From: Ferribacterium limneticum
GTDB lineage: Bacteria > Pseudomonadota > Gammaproteobacteria > Burkholderiales > Rhodocyclaceae
Length of the DNA: 64,000 nucleotides
NCBI RefSeq assembly: GCF_020510625.1
Contig: NZ_CP075191.1
Span: 1,030,001-1,094,000, forward strand
Reading direction: 5' to 3'
Shown in pieces: positions 12,701-18,832 of the stretch. The notes below the pieces were generated by a model. That model was not told where the DNA came from. It did not search any database and worked only from the letters and a program-made list of their open reading frames with translations. The position numbers were made by a program, and so were the translations under genes. Each line of letters opens with the position of its first letter. The first letter of the stretch is position 1.

Positions 12701-14950
12701 GACATGCCTGTCCTCAGCAATACGACGAATACCATCGCCGTCGATGTCGATACGATCGTTATCAACAGTTTGCAGGCTGGTTGGATCAACCCGCTTTTCC
12801 TGGGTGGTACGAATCAGACTTCGCAAACCAATACTGACGCCGATAGTTTCACCGACAAGATATTGTGGGGGAATCCGGCGAGCGGCAGCGGTCAGTCGGG
12901 CTATACGCTGGTTGATAGCACGGCGTTCGTCAGTGCAGTAGGAACGGAGGTGCACTCCGGGGAACTCTTCAAACTGGCAGACTTCAGCCACCTCAATTGG
13001 CCGATCTATTCCAATTCGTCGACCTTGGACAAAGTCACCCTGACGATGACTATGAATGTGGTCATTAATGGTGTGTCCACGCCGATCAACTTTACCGTTC
13101 TGCTGGATCACACTGAAACGCCGAATGACGGTGCCGATCCTCGGGACATCATCACCCTGCCGACTCAGGATGTGACGGTCTCTCTGGCCGGACAGGACTA
13201 CGTTTTCCGTCTGGAAGGCTTCAAGAACGACGCTGGGCAGATCGTCAATACGATTTATACCGATGAGCAGGCGACTAACCCGTTCGGTATTTATGGCAGC
13301 GTAAGCACGGTTGATCCTCTGCCCACCGTTACTGGCTCGGTGGGCGGGAATATCGGTGCAGACGGACTGGGAACGGTGACCTGGGGGAATACTTCCAGCA
13401 CTTACGGGACGATGGTCGCCAATGCCGATGGAACCTATCAGTTCGTGGTCAATCGCGCGACTCGCGACAGCCTGGCCTATGGTGATCTTCTGACGCAGAC
13501 TTTCGCCTATACCATCACTGACAAGGATGGCGATTTGGTGGCCGGGTCGGTGACCATCGAAATCAAGGCTCCGGAAGTGGTCGAACTTACCTCGACATCA
13601 GCCACCATCAGCGGCCTCAATATGGGCTTGTCCGGTGAGTATTTTGGCTACAACGATACGCGTACCGGAACGGCTAGCGATCCCGCCTATCAGGGAACGA
13701 CGAGTATTCGTCTGCATTCCGATGACGGTACGGCAGATGCTGGTGATCCTAATAATGTGGATCGTCTGGCTGACGTTGAGGAAATCATCGAAGGGCGAAA
13801 TAACAATACCAACCTGATTAATAACGCCATTCTTTCCGATCCCATGAAGGCTGATGCCACCTTCTCGGCCAACAAGCTGGAATTCGGCCTGCCAACTGGC
13901 TCCAATATCCCGCTATTTAGCAATGATCTTGGCCAGAACGGTAAGGTTACAAGCGGTACGATTTCCGCAACGGCAGGTATTGAGACAAACAATCTCTACA
14001 CTTTTCTCAAGGTTTCTTCCGGGAATGTTGATGGCCTGGCTGCAACCAGTGGCTTGGGCGATACGACCGATGCCATTATCCGGATGGTTGGTTACATCTA
14101 TATTCCGGCCGGCGGTGTCTACGATATGCGAGTCACCGCTGACGATGGCTATCGTGTGCTGATCAATGGCCAGAACCTCGCTCAGGTTGACTTCATCCAG
14201 GCGACGGCAACGAAGATTTACACAGGTGTCACCCTTTCCGAAGGTTTGCAGCCTATCGAGATTCTGTATTGGGATCAGGGGGGGCATGCCAGCTTACGCG
14301 TCGAGTTCAAGGTGAGCGGTGCGGCCGACACTACCTACAAGATTATCGGCAATGACGAATACGCCTTGTTCTCGCCAACCGACGTGCCTGTCTTGGGTGC
14401 CAATCAGGATATCGTTGAATCCTCGACAAGCAATGGCGTTTGGCAGATTCGTGACGGTGAAACCTACAACGGTACCAATGAGGCAGAAAAGATTGTTGGC
14501 AGCGACGGCAAGGACACCATCCATGCGGGTGGCGGAAACGATATCGTTCAAGGCGGTAACGGATCTGATCTGATTTCAGGTGGTGCGGGCGATGACGTCC
14601 TGACTGGTGGTCTGGGGTCGGATACCTTTGCCTGGACGCTGGCTGATCAAGGCAGTGTTGGCTTGCCGGCAAAGGACATCATCACAGACTTCAATGTGGC
14701 GTCGAAGGCCACTGGTGGGGATGTGCTTGATCTACGCGATCTTTTGCCGACAGCAACAACAGTGAGCGCACTCGATACTTATCTCAACTTCAGCAAGTCT
14801 GGCAGCGATACGGTGATTGATGTGAAACCCGATGGTACAAACGTAACGCAGACGATCGTGCTGGCCGGCGTTGATCTGGGGGCCACCGGAACAAATGATG
14901 CAACAATCATCCAGGATCTGCTGACCAAAGGTAAGTTGATTACCGATTAA
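791..14950 (+). CDS. Giant LapA-like RTX adhesin, type I secreted
   Basis: A 4719-residue protein. The GTG start is supported by GGAG at 780-783. Residues 1-110 match the LapA-type retention module. The P-A-A-G at 115-118 followed by GHTFVELLRI resembles the LapG protease site of LapA adhesins. Then come Ig/cadherin-like domains: single copies, five 109-residue repeats (413-957), and 185-residue two-domain repeats interrupted by two copies of a 323-residue block (958-3828). A unique stretch (3829-4275), a PA14 domain (about 4275-4525, with DDGYRVLINGQ), RTX nonapeptides (GGGNDIVQGGNGSDL, about 4560-4613) and a type I secretion C-terminus follow. No cysteine was seen, as is usual in such adhesins. 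By family knowledge it is exported through a LapBCE-type channel, anchored by its N-terminus and used for surface attachment and biofilm. No secretion or lapD/lapG gene lies in the window. Confidence 0.93.
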   Translation: MAQSQIIAKVSELSGQAFARDSAGNMRRLKLGDVIREGESVVAADGAKLVLALADGREMSVRPGETVRLDAEVAAAVKPDAADSAVVNNQAGFQKIAKALQSGGDLDALLEEEAPAAGLVGQGGNEGHTFVELLRIVETVDPLAYQFGTNRGRPIETIEGAPVTVAAAGEPEQVLFARNDANAVSELVDSAAASKVSGNVLAAGAVSDVADSGLPGAVLAVTQIRFGATVAAPGSVIALAHGTLVVAADGSYTYTLSNTDPAVNALNVGDQLSEQVTYTITDGLGHTAQANLTLTINGANDSPTATPSVTPIVAVEDSSVAVPVGGSDPDSPIAFVTVTTLPTDGVLLKPDGTPVVAGEAIPVDPVTHQALLTFVPSANFSGPVSFPFTVTDTGGLTSAQATQQIDVNPVNDPPVAVVIPASGDEDTAITINLSGTDIDGSIKSVTVTTLPPATQGVLYLPDGTTPVTANTPLNPSDAAGLIFKPAADFNGTVNIPFTVTDNNNATSALAMAPITVNPVNDPPVAVVTPAAGNEESPIPVSLTGTDVDGSIQHVTVTTLPPATQGVLYLPDGTTPVTANTPLSPSDAAGLIFKPAADFNGTVNIPFTVTDNSNVTSASATTPITVNPINDPPVAVVTPASGDEDTPIPVSLTGTDIDGTIQYVTVTTLPPAGQGVLYLADGTTPVVAGAQLTPTEAAGLVFQPAPDFNGTVNIPFTVTDNENGTSPQATAAISVNPVNDLPVGVTAPAVGNEDSPIPVSLSGTDIDGTIQYVTVTTLPPAGQGVLYLADGTTPVVAGAQLTPTEAAGLIFQPAPDFNGTVNIPFTVTDNNNATSAPANAQVTVTPINDLPVAVATSAAGNEGSLIPVSLTGTDIDGIIQSVTVTTLPPAGQGVLYLADGTTPVVAGAQLTPSQAAGLIFQPAGGFNGTVSLSFTVTDNESATSTLANALIIINPVNDPTLITGGTSGAGNEDTGISGTLTATDADGLADGSVYTVSTNAGHGTASIDPATGTWHYTPVGDYNGADSFTVSLTDDAGNTTTQVISLTIAAVADIQNDNLSTTEDTAVTILASDLLGNDSFEGSPVVTAVGSAAHGTVALVGGNLTYTPTGNYNGPDSFTYTVTSPTGVTETATVNVTVTPANDAPVAGDDSASTAINQPVTIDVKANDSDPDNANNQLTVSNPLVDPTKGSVTLNPDGTLTFTPVSNITGPVTITYTLTDPDGLTDTATVTINVGTNTAPAGTDNSFTFAEDSSQAFTAAAFGFTDADLGQTLQAVRIDSLPATGSLTLNGAAVSAGQIIAAGDLAQLLYTPLPNGNGAPYASFSFSVQDSAGAFDNAPNTITLNVTPVNDLPFSTPTTVNIAEDQTYVLGSSDFAMSDIDGTIVSVHVGSASGGVLQQLVGGVWTTLTIPVGVGIDVAKSVIDAGELRFVPVDDLNGNAVAGISYKPVDDLGGSRAVFTQVAIRIAAVADIQNDNLSTTEDTAVTILASDLLGNDSFEGSPVVTAVGSAAHGTVALVGGNLTYTPNGNYNGPDSFTYTVTSPTGVTETATVNVTVTPANDATTVTGGTSGAGNEDTTISGTLTATDADGLADGSVYTVSTNAGHGTASIDPATGAWHYTPVGDYNGADSFTVSLTDDAGNTTTQVISLTIAAVADIQNDNLSTTEDTAVTILASDLLGNDSFEGSPVVTAVGSAAHGTVALVGGNLTYTPDANYNGPDSFTYTVTSPTGVTETATVNVTVTPANDATTVTGGTSGAGNEDNTISGTLTATDADGLADGSVYTVSTNAGHGTASIDPATGAWHYTPVGDYNGADSFTVSLTDDAGNTTTQVISLTIAAVADIQNDNLSTTEDTAVTILASDLLGNDSFEGSPVVTAVGSAAHGTVALVGGNLTYTPNGNYNGPDSFTYTVTSPTGVTETATVNVTVTPANDATTVTGGTSGAGHEDTAISGTLTATDADGLTDGSVYTVSTNAGHGTASIDPATGAWHYTPVGDYNGADSFTVSLTDDAGNTTTQVISLTIAAVADIQNDNLSTTEDTAVTILASDLLGNDSFEGSPVVTAVGSAAHGTVALVGGNLTYTPNGNYNGPDSFTYTVTSPTGVTETATVNVTVTPANDATTVTGGTSGAGNEDTTISGTLTATDADGLADGSVYTVSTNAGHGTASIDPATGAWHYTPVGDYNGADSFTVSLTDDAGNTTTQVISLTIAAVADIQNDNLSTTEDTAVTILASDLLGNDSFEGSPVVTAVGSAAHGTVALVGGNLTYTPNGNYNGPDSFTYTVTSPTGVTETATVNVTVTPANDATTVTGGTSGAGHEDTAISGTLTATDADGLTDGSVYTVSTNAGHGTASIDPATGAWHYTPVGDYNGADSFTVSLTDDAGNTTTQVISLTIAAVADIQNDNLSTTEDTAVTILASDLLGNDSFEGSPVVTAVGSAAHGTVALVGGNLTYTPDANYNGPDSFTYTVTSPTGVTETATVNVTVTPANDATTVTGGTSGAGNEDNTISGTLTATDADGLADGSVYTVSTNAGHGTASIDPATGAWHYTPVGDYNGADSFTVSLTDDAGNTTTQVISLTIAAVADIQNDNLSTTEDTAVTILASDLLGNDSFEGSPVVTAVGSAAHGTVALVGGNLTYTPTGNYNGPDSFTYTVTSPTGVTETATVNVTVTPANDATTVTGGTSGAGNEDNTISGTLTATDADGLADGSVYTVSTNAGHGTASIDPATGAWHYTPVGDYNGADSFTVSLTDDAGNTTTQVISLTIAAVADIQNDNLTTAEDTAVTILATSLLANDNFEGSPVVTAVGSAAHGTVALVGGNLTYTPTGNYNGPDSFTYTVTSPTGVTETATVNVTVTPANDPTLITGGTSGAGNEDTTISGTLTATDADGLADGTVYTVSTNAGHGTASIDPATGTWNYTPVGDYHGADSFTVSLTDDAGNTTTQVISLTIAAVADIQNDNLSTTEDTAVTILASDLLGNDSFEGSPVVTAVGSAAHGTVALVGGNLTYTPNGNYNGPDSFTYTVTSPTGVTETATVNVTVTPANDATTVTGGTSGAGNEDTTISGTLTATDADGLADGSVYTVSTNAGHGTASIDPATGAWHYTPVGDYNGADSFTVSLTDDAGNTTTQVISLTIAAVADIQNDNLSTTEDTAVTILASDLLGNDSFEGSPVVTAVGSAAHGTVALVGGNLTYTPTGNYNGPDSFTYTVTSPTGVTETATVNVTVTPANDAPVAGDDSASTAINQPVTIDVKANDSDPDNANNQLTVSNPLVDPTKGSVTLNPDGTLTFTPVSNITGPVTITYTLTDPDGLTDTATVTINVGTNTAPAGTDNSFTFAEDSSQAFTAAAFGFTDADLGQTLQAVRIDSLPATGSLTLNGAAVSAGQIIAAGDLAQLLYTPLPNGNGAPYASFSFSVQDSAGAFDNAPNTITLNVTPVNDLPFSTPTTVNIAEDQTYVLGSSDFAMSDIDGTIVSVHVGSASGGVLQQLVGGVWTTLTIPVGVGIDVAKSVIDAGELRFVPVDDLNGNAVAGISYKPVDDLGGSRAVFTQVAIRIAAVADIQNDNLTTAEDTAVTILASDLLGNDSFEGSPVVTAVGSAAHGTVALVGGNLTYTPTGNYNGPDSFTYTVTSPTGVTETATVNVTVTPANDATTVTGGTSGAGNEDNTISGTLTATDADGLADGSVYTVSTNAGHGTASIDPATGAWHYTPVGDYNGADSFTVSLTDDAGNTTTQVISLTIAAVADIQNDNLSTTEDTAVTILASDLLGNDSFEGSPVVTAVGSAAHGTVALVGGNLTYTPNGNYNGPDSFTYTVTSPTGVTETATVNVTVTPANDAPVVGNASVTVSEEGLAGGIADGDGNPTDSTNLTVRSGTLSVLDIDSAVSVSLLQPLSALTAGGVAVTWSGSGTQTLIGSAGGIEVLRATIDNAGNYTVTLSKAIDHEAGNDENIAAIELRVSVSDGVAAPVLGNLTVNIEDDMPVLSNTTNTIAVDVDTIVINSLQAGWINPLFLGGTNQTSQTNTDADSFTDKILWGNPASGSGQSGYTLVDSTAFVSAVGTEVHSGELFKLADFSHLNWPIYSNSSTLDKVTLTMTMNVVINGVSTPINFTVLLDHTETPNDGADPRDIITLPTQDVTVSLAGQDYVFRLEGFKNDAGQIVNTIYTDEQATNPFGIYGSVSTVDPLPTVTGSVGGNIGADGLGTVTWGNTSSTYGTMVANADGTYQFVVNRATRDSLAYGDLLTQTFAYTITDKDGDLVAGSVTIEIKAPEVVELTSTSATISGLNMGLSGEYFGYNDTRTGTASDPAYQGTTSIRLHSDDGTADAGDPNNVDRLADVEEIIEGRNNNTNLINNAILSDPMKADATFSANKLEFGLPTGSNIPLFSNDLGQNGKVTSGTISATAGIETNNLYTFLKVSSGNVDGLAATSGLGDTTDAIIRMVGYIYIPAGGVYDMRVTADDGYRVLINGQNLAQVDFIQATATKIYTGVTLSEGLQPIEILYWDQGGHASLRVEFKVSGAADTTYKIIGNDEYALFSPTDVPVLGANQDIVESSTSNGVWQIRDGETYNGTNEAEKIVGSDGKDTIHAGGGNDIVQGGNGSDLISGGAGDDVLTGGLGSDTFAWTLADQGSVGLPAKDIITDFNVASKATGGDVLDLRDLLPTATTVSALDTYLNFSKSGSDTVIDVKPDGTNVTQTIVLAGVDLGATGTNDATIIQDLLTKGKLITD
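2027..3661 (+). repeat. Five tandem 327-bp repeats in the adhesin gene
   Basis: Five consecutive 327-bp units (109 residues each) encode Ig-like domains. Each has the string VTVTTLPPA and ends near an N-D-x-P linker. A more divergent single copy precedes them at about 1691-2026. Units 2-4 are the most alike at the DNA level. Confidence 0.9.
3662..4216 (+). repeat. 555-bp repeat, unit 1
   Basis: First copy of the 185-residue two-domain unit. It begins with PTLITGGTSGAG instead of the usual ATTVTGGTSGAG, and is followed by the 969-bp block instead of another unit. Confidence 0.9.
4217..5185 (+). repeat. 969-bp internal block, copy 1
   Basis: Encodes 323 residues starting APVAGDDSAST and ending just before AAVADIQND. 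The same block recurs at 10466-11434, offset 6249 bp, and I saw no difference between the copies on reading them side by side. It is followed by a half unit (5186-5470) that carries only the second domain of the 555-bp repeat. Confidence 0.9.
5186..5470 (+). repeat. 285-bp half unit after block copy 1
   Basis: Corresponds to the last 285 bp of the 555-bp unit (AAVADIQND onward). The 969-bp block therefore stands in place of the first 270 bp of a unit. Confidence 0.85.
5471..10465 (+). repeat. Nine tandem 555-bp repeats (units 2-10)
   Basis: Units begin at 5471, 6026, 6581, 7136, 7691, 8246, 8801, 9356 and 9911 with an exact 555-bp period. Each encodes two Ig-like domains. They differ at a few codons: NED-TT, NED-NT or HED-TA after GTSGAG, and NGN, DAN or TGN before YNGPDS. 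Unit 8 (8801) carries NLTTAED and TSLLANDNF; unit 9 starts PTLITGG. The variant order is a mosaic, not a steady divergence. Confidence 0.93.
10466..11434 (+). repeat. 969-bp internal block, copy 2
   Basis: Second copy of the block at 4217-5185, offset 6249 bp. The unit in front of it (unit 10) shares with unit 1 the codon choice GTGAAC near its end where other units have GTCAAC. The duplicated segment is therefore larger than the block itself. Confidence 0.9.
11435..11719 (+). repeat. 285-bp half unit after block copy 2
   Basis: Second-domain half unit like 5186-5470, but with the NLTTAED variant otherwise seen only in unit 8. This suggests conversion between repeats. Confidence 0.85.
11720..12274 (+). 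repeat. 555-bp repeat, unit 11
   Basis: Last complete 185-residue unit (NED-NT and NGN variant). After it the adhesin continues with non-repeated sequence starting APVVGNASVT. Confidence 0.9.
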
Positions 14951-14990
14951 GCGGCTGCACCCCAAGGGAACTTCCTTTGGGGTGAAAACG

Positions 14991-15030
14991 GCAATAAAAA
15001 GGGGCGATTTTCATCGCCCCTTTTTATTGC
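14991..15030. terminator. Bidirectional intrinsic terminator
   Basis: A perfect 17-base inverted repeat (14991-15007 with 15014-15030). The GGGGCGA/TCGCCCC core is flanked by an A run and a T run. It lies between the convergent adhesin and dnr-like genes and should work in both directions. A smaller hairpin, CCCCAAGG with CCTTTGGGG, lies just before it at about 14960-14982. Confidence 0.9.
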
Positions 15031-15061
15031 CGCCCGCTGCAGCAGGCCAGTCGAAGATCGA

Positions 15062-15796
15062 TCAGCCTTCGTGCTGGCGCAGCTTGGTAGCGTTGGGAAT
15101 ATGAATCTTTCGGCCTTCGACGACGATCAGGCCGAGCTCGGTCAGCTCATGCAGGATGCGCGAGAAATGTTCCTGGGTCAGGTTCAGGCGTGAGGCGATG
15201 ATGCCCTTGTTGGTCGGCAGGGTGACGGCAACGTTGAAGCCTTCATGGTCGGCCTCGGGGAGTTCGCGCAGCAGATAGCCGATGATGCGTTGCTTGCCGG
15301 AGTGCAGCGAATAGGATTCGACGTCGTTCATCAGTTGATGCAGGCGCATGGCCATGCCGGCCAGCATCTTGCGGCACAGGTTGTGGTCGCGCTCCAGTTC
15401 CTCGAAGACGGCTGCCTTCGAGATGTGCAGCAGCAGCGAGTCGCTGAGCGCCTGGGCGAAGACGATGTAGGGTTTCTCCATGAACATCACGGCTTCACCG
15501 AAACTTTGTCCCTGACCGATGATCTCGACGACTTTTTCGCTGCCCTGCGAGGAAGTGAAGGCCAGCTTCATTTGCCCATAGACCAGCAAATGAAATCCGT
15601 TGCATGGGTCGCCCTTGTGAAAGAGGATTTCCCCCTTGGCGGCGTGCATTTCGCGGGTTCCCCGGGCGATGCGGGAAATCTCTTCCGGCGCCAGTCCGTT
15701 GAACAGCGGAATGTGGGTCAGTAGTGCTTCTATGTTGATTGGATTATTGCCATGCATGGTCATTTTGGCCTGAGCGAGGACGGCCGATGTTGTCAT
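15062..15796 (-). CDS. dnr: Crp/Fnr-family regulator, Dnr-like
   Basis: A 244-residue protein with an N-terminal cyclic-nucleotide-binding-type fold (about 25-145, GDPCNGFHLLVYGQMKLAF) and a C-terminal winged helix (about 175-235, NKGIIASRLNLTQEHFSRIL). It lacks the N-terminal cysteine cluster of oxygen-sensing FNR, so a Dnr/Nnr-type NO response is the better guess for its place at the end of a nor operon. It starts 36 bases after the norD stop, with no promoter or terminator evident between. M1 is used; M12 and M14 are possible alternative starts. The DNA target would be TTGAT-N4-ATCAA-like sites. Confidence 0.75.
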   Translation of the reverse strand: MTTSAVLAQAKMTMHGNNPINIEALLTHIPLFNGLAPEEISRIARGTREMHAAKGEILFHKGDPCNGFHLLVYGQMKLAFTSSQGSEKVVEIIGQGQSFGEAVMFMEKPYIVFAQALSDSLLLHISKAAVFEELERDHNLCRKMLAGMAMRLHQLMNDVESYSLHSGKQRIIGYLLRELPEADHEGFNVAVTLPTNKGIIASRLNLTQEHFSRILHELTELGLIVVEGRKIHIPNATKLRQHEG

Positions 15797-15832
15797 CCGG
15801 CTAGTTCTAATGCAATACGACTTTAGGACTAA

Positions 15833-17671
15833 TTACTGACGAGTTAGTTGCACGTAAAGCAGAGGCAAGCGACGCGGTAATTCCTCCGGTTTGCGGATCA
15901 CGCAGAATCCGGCCGGGCCGAAAAGATAGGGCAGGTAGGCGCCGGCTTCGTGGTCGATGGTCACGCAGAAGGGCGTCAGGCCCATGCGCCGGGCTTCATG
16001 CACGGCCATTCGGGTGTCCTCGATGCCGTAGCGGGAGTCGTAGATATCCAGATCGTTCGGCTTGCCGTCGGTGATGATCAGCAGCAGGCGGCGGCCGGCC
16101 GGCTGTTCGGCCAGGATATTGGCAGACTGGCGAATGGCAGCACCCATCCGGGTGTAGTAGCCGGGCTTGACGGCCAGGATGCGACCACGGGCGGCGGCGT
16201 CGTACTTGCCGGCGAAGTCCTTGAGCAGATGAAAACGGATGTTCTGGCGACGCAGCGATGAAAAACCATAGATGCCGAAACGGTCGCCGGTGGCGGTCAG
16301 TGCCTCGGAAAAAAGCAGCAGCGAGTCGCGGATGACATCGATGATGCGGTGCGAATCGGAAATCGGCGCATCGGTGGACATCGACAGATCGGCCAGCAGC
16401 AGGCAGGCCAGATCGCGCTCACAACGGGCCTGGGCCAGGTAGCCGCCAGTTTCCGGTGTGTGGCCCGAGGCGCGGTCGGCATGGTTGCGGACGCAGGAGT
16501 CGACATCGAGTTCAGGGCCGTCGGGTTGAGCCTTCAGCCAGCGCCGTTGTGGTGCCAACGCCGCGAACTGGCCACGCAGTTTTTTGGCGGTGGCGGCGAG
16601 CTCGGCTGGCAGCGCGGCGGGTTCGGCATCGCTGGCGACCATCGGCTGGAGCAGGCAATGCCTTTCCTGCATCAGCTCCTTGCGGTAATCCCATTCCGGC
16701 AGTGCAATGCCGGGGCCGATCGGCGTGTCGTCTTCGGCGGCCGAGGGCAGGTCAAGGTCGAACTTGACGCGTGATTTCGCCGTCTGGCCATCGCGGATCA
16801 GCGAAAGTTTGTCGAGATCCTTCGCGGCGTCGCGGGCATTGGGGTCTTCGTCTTCATCGAAAGCCCGGTTGACCCGCACATACTCGGCCCAGGTCGGCAG
16901 GCTTTCGGCCCGGAACATGGCCAGCATCGGATTCTTGTTATCCGGCGTTTCGACCTGTTCTGCCTTGTGGGCTTCCTTGGAAGTCGCACTATTGCCGGTG
17001 CCTTCGGGCGGGAGTTCTTCGTCGGGGTCGGCGACGCGGCTCGGCGTGCTTTCTTCCGATGCGATCAGCCAGAGCAGAACGGGTTGCGGTGGCCGAGACT
17101 TTTTTGAGTTGAGGGGGGGCAGGCCATCGACCGTGCCGGGGTCACGCATGGCCTGACGCAGCGCCTCTTCCTGGGCCGCTTCATCCGGGAGCAGATCGCT
17201 CGCGGGAAGGCGCCCGGCGATGTGGGCATCGACCAAGCGCTTGTAGCGTGAACGCAGTCCCGGGTAGCGCGCCAATGCGGCCTGACTGGCCCGCTGGTTG
17301 CGGATGAACCAGGCTTGTCCCGGTGCAACATCGCTGGCGGCCAGTGCGGCCAGCCACAGATAAAGGTCGCGATTGAGCGCTTTGTCGGGGAAGACTGCGA
17401 TTTCGGGCGGCAAGCGCAGGGTTTCGGCATCGCGCCGGGCGTGCGCCACCTTCTCGCCGCTACCGGCCAGTCGTTGCAGCCAGCTGCGCCGGGCGCCATG
17501 CTGTTCGGCGGTCGCCGCCGCCACTTTCAGGCCGGGATCACCACCAAAGGCACGGAACAGGATGCCGGCCGTCTTTTCGATGTCGGCCAGTTTGACCGCT
17601 GCTTCCGGATAATGGCCGCCAGAGGTCTTGGTGACCCAGTTGTGCCAGAGTTTGCCAACGTATTCTTCCAT
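15833..17671 (-). CDS. norD: NorD, nitric oxide reductase activation protein (VWA domain)
   Basis: A 612-residue protein with the NorD layout: a long N-terminal region and a C-terminal von Willebrand A domain with a MIDAS-type D-L-S-M-S at about residues 429-433. Family knowledge: NorD works with the NorQ ATPase to insert or activate the metal centre of NorB in the cytoplasmic membrane. The start lies three bases after the stop of the polyferredoxin gene. The acidic region at about 210-250 is a typical low-complexity linker. Confidence 0.9.
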   Translation of the reverse strand: MEEYVGKLWHNWVTKTSGGHYPEAAVKLADIEKTAGILFRAFGGDPGLKVAAATAEQHGARRSWLQRLAGSGEKVAHARRDAETLRLPPEIAVFPDKALNRDLYLWLAALAASDVAPGQAWFIRNQRASQAALARYPGLRSRYKRLVDAHIAGRLPASDLLPDEAAQEEALRQAMRDPGTVDGLPPLNSKKSRPPQPVLLWLIASEESTPSRVADPDEELPPEGTGNSATSKEAHKAEQVETPDNKNPMLAMFRAESLPTWAEYVRVNRAFDEDEDPNARDAAKDLDKLSLIRDGQTAKSRVKFDLDLPSAAEDDTPIGPGIALPEWDYRKELMQERHCLLQPMVASDAEPAALPAELAATAKKLRGQFAALAPQRRWLKAQPDGPELDVDSCVRNHADRASGHTPETGGYLAQARCERDLACLLLADLSMSTDAPISDSHRIIDVIRDSLLLFSEALTATGDRFGIYGFSSLRRQNIRFHLLKDFAGKYDAAARGRILAVKPGYYTRMGAAIRQSANILAEQPAGRRLLLIITDGKPNDLDIYDSRYGIEDTRMAVHEARRMGLTPFCVTIDHEAGAYLPYLFGPAGFCVIRKPEELPRRLPLLYVQLTRQ

Positions 17672-17674
17672 GAA

Positions 17675-18832
17675 TCAGATTTTCCCACCGGCATCTTCGT
17701 CGGTATTTGATAGGGCTGAAAAACCAGCCTCGTTGCGTTGTGCGGCGCTGCCGTTGACCCAGCGCAACAACTGGCCATTCGGGTTGTCGCGATTGACCGT
17801 CGCACAGGCCGAGATGCACTGGCCGCACTGGGTGCAGGCGAACATCCAGCGTTTGACGTTGCGTGGCTTCAGTCGCATCGGGCAGACGGCATCGCAGGCG
17901 CTGCCGGAGGGCGGAGCAGACTCCACGGGGCGTGGCCCCGTGGATGCGACCCCGGAGGCAGCGAGGGTTCCGGCGAGCGAGCTGCCGGCTGCTGAAAGGT
18001 GGTTTGCGCCGGAACAGCCGGAGGATGGGACAAGTGGGTCGCTGCTTTCGCGCAGGGCTTGCCGGGCGAGAACGGTGTTGCCGGCAGTGCCGCAGCCTTG
18101 CATGCAGCTGGCGCAATCGGTCAGTCGCTTGCGGTCGAAGCCGACCACCATCGCCTTCTTGTTCACGATCCAGGCAAAGCTCTGGAAGATGCCGATGGCG
18201 CAGCCGTAGCGGCAGAACAGGTGGCGGGCGAACAGGAATTCGAGGGTCAGCACCGTGGTTGCCGCGCTCAGGAAAATGACCTCGCCGCGATAAAGCGTGA
18301 AGGTCAGCAGCCCGTGATAGACCTGAAACGGCGGCATCAGGTAGGTCAGCAGCACGACCGCCCAGGCAAAGGCAAAGCCGATGGCGGCAGGAACGACGGC
18401 CAGCCAGTAGCGCCGGTCGCGTGGCATCGGGGTGCCGTCGGGTTCCCATGGCGGTGTCTGTTTCTTGTCCCAGACTGAATGCTTGCCGGTGGCACGCAGC
18501 ATCAGACGGTTGATGGTTTCGACCACGGAAAAATGCGGGCACAGCCAGCCGCAGTAGAGGCGGCCCCATTTCCAGGCGACAGCGATGATCAAGCCCAGCG
18601 TGCCGAGAATGGGCAAAAACAGGTAAAGAATCAGGTTGGCCGCAGCGCTCAGCGGGTCGCCGGTGCCGGCGAGCAATGCGTCGAGGCCGATATGCCAGGG
18701 ACGGGTCAGGAAATAGGCGTGGCGCTCGGTCAGGTCGTAGCGCAGCAGGTCGAAAATCGGGGTGACCGTGAATAGCGCGAAAAATCCCATCTGCGCCAGC
18801 AAGCGGGCGCGTTGCAGGGGTTGTTTTTTCAT
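17675..18832 (-). CDS. Membrane polyferredoxin (4Fe-4S) in the nor operon
   Basis: A 385-residue protein with about five membrane segments and motifs of the NapH/NosR/CcoG family: C-G-W-L-C-P (94-98), F-C-R-Y-G-C (206-211), C-x2-C-x3-C (240-247), C-x3-C-P (313-318) and C-x2-C-x2-C-x3-C (333-343). It probably carries two 4Fe-4S clusters and moves electrons at the membrane, perhaps for NO reductase assembly or supply. The ATG at 18832 overlaps the preceding stop (ATGA). A Gly/Ser/Pro-rich stretch of about 50 residues (262-311) splits the first cluster motif and contains a strong DNA palindrome, so it may be an in-frame insertion. Confidence 0.8.
   Translation of the reverse strand: MKKQPLQRARLLAQMGFFALFTVTPIFDLLRYDLTERHAYFLTRPWHIGLDALLAGTGDPLSAAANLILYLFLPILGTLGLIIAVAWKWGRLYCGWLCPHFSVVETINRLMLRATGKHSVWDKKQTPPWEPDGTPMPRDRRYWLAVVPAAIGFAFAWAVVLLTYLMPPFQVYHGLLTFTLYRGEVIFLSAATTVLTLEFLFARHLFCRYGCAIGIFQSFAWIVNKKAMVVGFDRKRLTDCASCMQGCGTAGNTVLARQALRESSDPLVPSSGCSGANHLSAAGSSLAGTLAASGVASTGPRPVESAPPSGSACDAVCPMRLKPRNVKRWMFACTQCGQCISACATVNRDNPNGQLLRWVNGSAAQRNEAGFSALSNTDEDAGGKI
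17923..17943. repeat. GC-rich perfect hairpin inside the polyferredoxin gene
   Basis: CCACGGGGC and GCCCCGTGG pair perfectly around a 3-base loop. It lies in the part of the gene that encodes the low-complexity stretch between cysteine motifs, and looks like a REP-type palindrome captured in frame. Confidence 0.5.
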
